Assembly: GCA_030142905.1 (NCBI GenBank)
Contig: JASJOG010000066.1
Location: 868,001-932,000, forward strand
Source: Heliopora coerulea
Taxonomy: Eukaryota; Cnidaria; Anthozoa; Scleralcyonacea; Helioporidae
Length of the DNA: 64,000 bases
Direction: 5' to 3'
Shown here: piece by piece, positions 24,330 to 32,600 of the stretch
Layout of the letters: each line of letters begins with the position of its first letter
How positions within the stretch are numbered: the first letter of the stretch is position 1
Position numbers and translations under genes: made by a program
The notes under the pieces: model-generated
The model's input: the letters and a program-made list of their open reading frames with translations, nothing else
The model's database searches: none
Told to the model about the DNA's origin: nothing

Positions 24330-27300
24330 CCATGGATTCCGGATATATATATATGGATTCCGGATATATATATATATGTATCCATGGATTCCGGTCACTC
24401 AAAAATGCCGTGTGCAAGCTCGGAGACTGGTATGTTGTTGAACAAACCGTACTTAGGTACCGTACCGAAGCAAATTGATTTGGTCTCGTTCTTTTTTCCC
24501 TTGTATGGATCTCTCGCAAGTTCTTTACATTATTTGAACACTGAAGCCAGTGAATGATTTAAGACCGGCAAAGGAAATGGCTTTTTTGGTACCTGTGGCT
24601 AGTTTCGCCATCTCAGTAACTGGACAATTTATGACTTGACAGAGCAGTTCTCAAAGTTAGCTCCTTGGAATATGCATTTGTCAACTGTTCACTTTTTGCA
24701 GTAACGCTTTGTCTTGGTTCCTTCTGATTTATATGAACAAAAGACGTAAGGGAACTCGCTTGCTGTCACGACATTTGCTAAGTGACTAACTGTATTAAAA
24801 CGATATTCTTCGCTCAAGTTGAATAGATGTCGATTAGCATAAATCTTGAAACTGTTCACGTTCTGGTAACCACTTAACTGAGCTACAAAATCACAGGTAC
24901 GTCTGAATAGAGTAGCTTTAAAGTAGAAGTTCTGCGAACGGAATTGTTTTGAGCAGTTTTCAAAAGTAGCTTCCCGACTTCATTCTTCCCTAAGGGAGAC
25001 TTCTTGTACGAAATATTACCGCCTGGATTTTGCTGGTGTTTATTGGTAAAGTAGAATGAAGATTCCGGTTCATTCATCTCTGTACGACGATTATTTTTGA
25101 ACATTTTGCAGTATTTAACCAGACAGCATTCACGGTCAATTGTTTGGGAAGTGGGATAGAACACTCGTCATTTACAGGAGTTGTCGAGGCCATGGCAGTT
25201 TTTGGATTCTTTCTCCGCTTTCCACACAAAAATTTCATTGCCTCAATCACGATTTTTTTCACTATGAAATGTCACCCCATTGAAGACGTTAGGATGTATT
25301 TTTGGCTCGAAACAAAAATGCAAGGTAAACAGCCACTAGGTAACTCGCTGCAAAGCTACTTGTTTTTGGTCACCAAATTATCCTTCGGCAGAACAATTGT
25401 CCGCTTCAGTCTTTCTCACTTCAAGAGTGATTTGTGCATGATGACCTTTACCGTATTCGACCGGTAATGCTTTCATCAGGATTTTAAAACCTCTCAGGAA
25501 AGTTTAAAGTCGTCTATGTGTAAATTTACCGTTGAACCCTTCGTGTTGAGGTGCCACTGAATGCTTAGTTGAAAATACACAAAAGTTGCAGGTTTATACG
25601 CCGTTTTTTTTTTCCATTGATGTTTTGCCTTGGAAAAAGTACGTCTTTTACTTCCCTCTTCTCGTTCTTCTTTCGAAACAACTTGCACAAGGTTTGCTTG
25701 TCGTATTTTGTTTTATGTATTGTATTTTTCGATTTTTGGTCAGCGATAAAACTGCAGAATTCGTTCATGTTTTCTTTGTTTACTTCTTCGGTTTCGTAAT
25801 TCGTTTCATCTTCGTCATCAGTCTTGTACTTCCGGATGAATACTTAGGATAAACCCTTATCATAGCAGATCTTAAAGACATTTGTAACCAAATTTGAGGT
25901 AACGGATAATTTGTCAATTTTTTAAGTCAAAAAAAATGTCAGAAAAATATTCAATCATGAGCTGTCCGTAATGCTGGTATTCGTTTGATAACCTATGAGA
26001 ATGCTCCAATTTTAAGACGGAAAGTCTAGTCATCTAATAAAACAATCTTTCTTTAAGGCAAAATGAGTGACAAGTCTAATTGGAAAACGACACGAATTAC
26101 CATAAACTTGCAGCCCTCAAAATTTTCGACGGCAAAAGGCAATTGCCGCCGAAAATGAAATTATCGACGGCAAATTTTTGCCGTCGAAGATTTTGTACTT
26201 ATTGCCTACTGAACCTCATCAATTCTTCTCAGAAACTCAAGTGCTATGTTATGAACAAATAATTATCTACAGATTTCCTGAATTTTATTCCTCATCATTG
26301 CTCGACGATAATAAGTGTTTTCATGGCGACGTTAAATACCATTGTTTACTAACAGATGGATCTTACGTATTGCCTTACATAAAGTACTAACGATCAGTAC
26401 TGAGAAAAGGAATCCACAACTATTGAGACGATTGACCCAAATTTGCTTCCTGATTCTCATTCTGATTCTGAATCAGAATCTCAAACAGACGAGGATTAAG
26501 ATGGACTGATGTTTGTTCATTGACATTGTTCTTTTTACTTGCGTATTTGTTAGTGATAACAACGTTTAGTACGACTAGTTATATATTAAAATATGAAAGT
26601 TTTGAGTTGTTTTTTTATTATTCAGCTGCTTACGACATATGTTTTAGAATTCCTCTTACAATAAACCCAAGGGAAAAAATTGCCGTACAGTTGCCGCCGA
26701 ACTCTGAAATATCGACGGCAATTTTTTGCCGTCGAAGATTTAGAGAAATTTTGAGGGCTGCCCGCAAATAATTCAGGGTATTGATCCTATCATTCGTTTA
26801 ATAATTTAATTCTAAGGACGGACATCTTACCAGTTGTTAAGCCGTTGAACGTTATTCTCACCGAACTTTTTGTTTTAATAAAGCAAAATTGAAATTTTAA
26901 ACGTAAATATGACTGTAAGGAGGTTAAATACAAAATAATTTCCAGTTTGGATTGTTGTTTATTTGCGGCCAAATTCTGTGTGGATTTTTTTTTATTGCAT
27001 GTCCTCTTCCAGTTATAGTCAGGAGGATTTGTCTTTTTGAGAATTTTGAAAAATTATCATTGTTACTTGGATTCTCAAGAGATATATTGGAAGGGTGGGC
27101 GAGGGGTTGTTGCGTGCACGTATTTCTAATATTCCAGTTAATTCGATAATCACCACTAATGAAGGAAAGCCAAAATCTAGCCTTCTAAATCAGATTGGGA
27201 ACAACGTAATAGATCGTCTTTCAACATTGAAAGAACAAAATGCAATAATGATACTTATCAAACAAGTATCTTCATGTAAGTCAATCAGAAACTGGCAAAT

Positions 27301-29592
27301 CATCTGCAGTCAAATGGCAAACAAATTTATACACTGGCGGTCAAAAAGAACTGCTCACTTGTGTTGCAGATAGTAACTTGGTTTGCGGCCATTGGGACCA
27401 ACCTCTCAGTCTTCGTTGGGTAGTGGAAACGAAGACACTGTCACTATGTTCAATCTGCATTTCTGCTTAATTTTTCGGTGCAGTCTTAGAGCAATTTGAC
27501 TTGCTTTTCTCACCATGATTCTGTCTTTTCTCTTCGTAGTTCCCCTTTTTCGTCCAGGGATCTTCAAATCCCTAACACTTCCAATAAGTCTCGGCTTCTT
27601 CAAAATATTGCTGACACTTCTCTGTCTACAGCCCACTCTATCAGCAGTTTCTCGTTGTAAGTAACTTTCCCTCCATTTTCAAGGCTGAATCTTGGCCTTA
27701 AGCCTGGTGTCCATGTGATCGCTACGATTACCACGATCGCTGAGATCGTTGAAAAATGATCACAGCGATCTCAGCGATCATATGGAAACAGTATGCACAG
27801 CGATCCTGGCGATTGCAGCGATCGCAGTCGTTGAGATAGAAAATTTTCTATCTCAACGATCGCGGTGATCAACGCCAGCGATCATAACGATCGAGAGTTT
27901 TAATGGAAACATGAACCAACAATCGCTGATATATCACAATCGATATATCAGCGATTGTGATATATCCCACAATACCATGCGCGAATTCGTGAACTTTCTC
28001 AAGCCAAAATGGACACCTCAGAAGAAACCTCCAATTTCTCTACCGACGTTTTTATGGAGGAGGTGCAAAAATATAATTGTTTATACAAAAAATATAGTAA
28101 CGATTTTAAAGATAAATTCAAAAAGTTAAACTCTTGGACAAACGTAGCATAGAAGTTCAAAATAACTCCTGAAGAGGCTGAAAAGATTTTCAAAAACACC
28201 AGAACGTTGTTTGGAAAGTATCTGAAAAGAAAAAAATCAGTGCCATCAGGATCAGGCAGAGATGCTGTGCCAGTTGCCAGAGAGGTTGCCAATTTAGACT
28301 GGCTTGAAAAGTATATAGATCATCGACCTACTTCCAGGAACGTTAGAATTAAAATTGTTAAATCAGCACAAGTTATTGACACAGGAGAGAACGAATCGTA
28401 AACAACACAAAGGTCAAACGATTCTGATGATGAAAACGACGAGAAAGAAAATGATTGTGCAATGGGTGGTTTGGAAATTGAAGATGAACTTAAGTGTGAT
28501 ACTGAGCAAGATAATGAAGAGTCAACATTATGTGAGGACAGTGAGTGTGCCAGTATTTCAAGTTGTATCAAAATTGATAGTCTGTCAAGCGAACCAAAAC
28601 AAAAAGAATGTCGAAAAGCAAAATCCAGGAAATAGATAAAGCTATTATGGAAACAGCTAGTTCACTGTCAGCCCATTTGAAGAAGGTAGGAGAGATGGAA
28701 AAACAAAAACTACCAGAGGATGTTGGTGATGAAGATAATCTCTTTTGTAGAAGTCTTGCACCAAGACTTAGGAGGCTTCCTGCCAAAAGCAAGGCTTTTG
28801 TAAGACTACAAATTGAACAAGTGTTTTGTCAAGCAGAGTTTGCTGGCTCTTTTTTACCTAACACTCCTAGTCCTGCTTCACAGCTACAGTTCCCTGGAAA
28901 TTATTGTTACACCAAAGCACAACAGCAGGAAGCTTATATGCAACGTATTGTCCAGCCAAATTATGGTCAAGATCAGTGCAACCTATCATATCAGCATAAT
29001 TTGCAGGATTTTATTCCCAACACACCTTTTGGTTCTGCAGATGAGTGATGTAAAACTTATAAACTTTAATGATTATAAATACTGATTTGTGTGTTGCTTA
29101 GTCTTTTGTGGAACATTGTTTCCTGTTGTTGTTTCAAGTTAATAATTATATTAACTGGACTTGGCTTCAGAAAAATGACAAAACAAATAGTGTATATAAT
29201 TCATATGCATTACAGACTTTTAAAACTTTAAGTTAACATGCTTATATACATAAAATTGAAGAAGGCCAAGTAGCCAAAACATTTTTTTATATAAGTAACT
29301 GTTAATGTTGACTGCCTCTACACTCATGTTTTAACTAATCTATGAAATAGAGTAGACACCTCAGTGGGATCTTTCTCCTAGGAGCTCATTGTTTGGTTTG
29401 GCCACTCCTTATACACATAAAATATATATATATATATATGAAAAGTTTGTTCTCAAGCTTTTATCTCAGAAAATTTCTGAGCTCCCCAACGGGAATCGAA
29501 CCCGTGGCTCCCGATTGCCGGTAGGGTTGTTTTACCACTAGACTATAGGGTCTCAGACGGCAAGTATGATGTTATTAGTAAGATGAAATTTA

Positions 29593-29687
<95 letters not shown>

Positions 29688-32600
29688 CTTTAACAAACTA
29701 TAACCAGTGGTGAAGAGTGAGAAGACAGCCATACAAAACAGGAAGGAATGTAAAATTAATTGAAAAAAACTTTTTGGACAAATTCAAACAGTTCTTTTAG
29801 TCAGCTGTTTCTAGGATTTTCCAGCTGCCACTTTGTAATGCTTTCCAATATTTATTATCCCACAGTTTCTGACATGCCTGTACTGCTACTCAACTGCACC
29901 CTCTTCACTGACAAAGTATTCCATAAAGTCATTTCTACTTTTAGCTGCTTCAAAGCCATATCTTTTGCCTCCAATCTTCCCCATTTGAGCCAGTCCACCC
30001 TCATCATTTCGTATGTTTCTCCAGTCTCCAGGAATCAGGTCTCCATCACTACTAAAACAGTCAACAAATCGATTTGGCAAATAACAGGCATTGTCAGTCA
30101 ATCGAAGGTAATTATGAAGACAGACTGTAGCCTTTATGATTTTCTCTACAGTTTCAACACTTGCTTTGATTGGTCGTCTATAAATCCTCCATTTGGCTGC
30201 CAGAATTCCAAACGTGTTCTCAACAGTCCTTCGAGCACGTGTGTGTAATTGAATATTCTTTTATTCTCATCAAGATGTTTACCAGGAAATGGTTTCATAA
30301 GCCATGGCTTAAGCGCAAAAATATCATCTCCAACCAAAACATAAGGCAGCCTGAAGTTTCCTACAGTTCTTGGGGCTGGAATATTAAAATTTGATGGCCT
30401 ATTTTTAAACATTTGACCAAAAACTGAAATCTCATAAGATTGCAGCATCATTATCCCTGCCATAAGCACCAATATCTACTAGACTGAAACAATACTTAGC
30501 ATCACAAACTGCCATCAATGAAAATGTTTATAATTATAAAATGCTGATCCAGCACCATGCGGACACTCAATGCAGACATGTTTATCATCTACTGCACCCA
30601 AGCAATTGGGAAAGTTCCATTCTTTTATGAATTCATTGGCTATCTTTAACCAGTCCTGTAGATTCTGGGGGCATTTCATACAGGTTTTCTGTAACGCCTG
30701 CCATATTCCATCACATGTTTATCGAACTATATTGGAAACAGTTGACCGTTCAACTCTGAACAGAAGTGAATGTGACAGTTGGGAGTCACCTGTAGCTAAA
30801 TACCTCCCACACAGGCAAAGTCGTTCACTTGGTGAAATTGGATCTCGTGATCGACAAAACTTTTTTGTTATATGAGGGGTTACAAGTCTCGTCAGTTGCT
30901 CAAGCCTTCCTGGAGACATCCTGAAAAACCTAGAATAAAAGACAGACAGTGAAATTGAAGTCTTGTGCTTTGCAATTTTTTATTGGTTCATGTTGAATTG
31001 AAATTTCAGATTCCTCATAAGACTATACAAAAGTGAGTTTTTCTGTGTTCAAACTTTTATACAAGAATGTCCAAAAGTCTTTTTCTTCAAGTTATTTCAC
31101 CGGAAAGCAGGCTTTATAAAGATATTACTTTTATCACCTGTCCACTACATAAGTGTTACTTTTGCCTTAAACTGTTTTTCAGTGTTCTAAATTAGTCAAA
31201 GAAATCACAAGTTTGGCTACCTCAGTCAACACACATTACAAACAATTAAATAGTTTACTCACTGACTTTCGATAGATTTTAATCATTACAAGAAATGAGC
31301 ATACCTAGTACATACCTGAAAAAAATTCTCGGTCAAAGATTCGGAGTTCACTAACAAGCGTGTGGTAGGCACCATATTGTATTCGTCTTTTAAAAATTTC
31401 CCTTACCCAAAATCGGTGCCTTTTTCGTCTTTGCAACTGACGTCGCCTTAGGAGTAGCACAAGTAAGAAAAAATAATTTGCTTGGAGCAACAGTCTTTCA
31501 TCGATGGTCGCCATTCAATTTGGCGCGAAAAGAACATCCTACGATGTAGCGATCTCAGCGTATGGAAACCAGGCTCTACTTTTCAGCGATCACAGCAATC
31601 GTAGCGATCGTATGGAAACCAGGCTTTAGACACATGACTTTGCATGTTGTTTGAAATTCTTGTTTTACCAACCATTAAAAGTAATCTACTGGGGAACCAG
31701 GAATACATCTTCTCTTCCCCATAAAAAGATTGCTTAAAATGACTGGAACTCTATCAAAAATTGTGGGAGGAACGTTAAAGTTATCTGAAATTGACTGTTT
31801 TGGCATAGGATTGAGCAAAAGCCATTGCTGCAACCCTCTACTGCCCAAGAAATGGAGCTTGAGCAGTTCTTTTTGACCGCCAGTGTATATTTGTAAGAAG
31901 AGCATTAATATTTAGTCTTCCAAAAGATTCTAACTTAAAACTCTGGAATGAAAGTGCATCTGCATCATGTGATCTGTATTCGTCTAACAGCTAAACTCAA
32001 CTTCATGTACTATCAAATTGCCCATTCAATGGCAGCTGCAGAAGCCCGATATACCTGGAGACATGACTCTATACTTTTTACTATGTAATTCTATTTAAAT
32101 TCGTTGAGACAATTTGGCTACACAGTTTAATGAAATCTTGAAGTATACTGCAGTCCTAGCTAGTTGTTCTGCTCCCTTCGCGAGATAAGAGATATTATAT
32201 ATGTTCTAGAGCTCACACTCTGCTTCAAAGCAAATTCAGAGAAAAACAGAAATATACGTGCATTGAAAGCGATTACGTTAGGAAGTTTAAAAAGGTTGAA
32301 AATTTTTTTATTGAAATAACAACTTTAGATATGATTACTAAGCACATTTCAAGCTTAAAAAACTTCTTAAAAATTGTGAGGTGAACTTTGATAGGAATGT
32401 GAAATGCATGGAAGTAGCCATCCGTGCTTCGTTTTACATATACATACGAAAAAATAATTAGGACATATTTGAAATTGTTAAAATTTTTTTTCTGCTGTGC
32501 CTGAAAATATCTGTGGACTGCCTTACGCTTACGTTAGAGAGAAACACAAGAGTTAACTTTAGCTTTTTCTTCTAAATTTGCATTTCAAACTTCTTACTGT

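Larger units (their letters stand above)
27701..31625. mobile_element. PIF/Harbinger transposon, 3.9 kb, TTA target duplication
   Basis: The left end AGCCTGGTGTCCATGTGATC and the inverted right end AGCCTGGTTTCCATACGATC are flanked by TTA at 27698-27700 and 31626-31628, the expected 3-bp duplication of PIF/Harbinger. Subterminal regions (27720-27960 and 31540-31615) are dense in GATCGC/GCGATC palindromes, likely transposase-binding repeats; one inner copy of the right terminus occurs at about 31550-31576. It carries the usual two genes: a MADF-type DNA-binding protein (plus) and a DDE transposase (minus), convergently arranged. Confidence 0.93.
27332..31885 (-). mobile_element. Tc1-like element, copy 3, split by a Harbinger insertion
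   Basis: Identical termini CACTGGCGGTCAAAAAGAAC at 27332 and, inverted, ending at 31885, each flanked by a TA target duplication. Only N-terminal transposase sequence remains (27636-27406 minus: RSVSNILKKPRLIGSVRDLK, then KRKDRIMVRK), so the element was already an internally deleted non-autonomous form. Between 27701 and 31625 lies the Harbinger element; the remaining Tc1-like sequence resumes at 31629. Confidence 0.88.
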
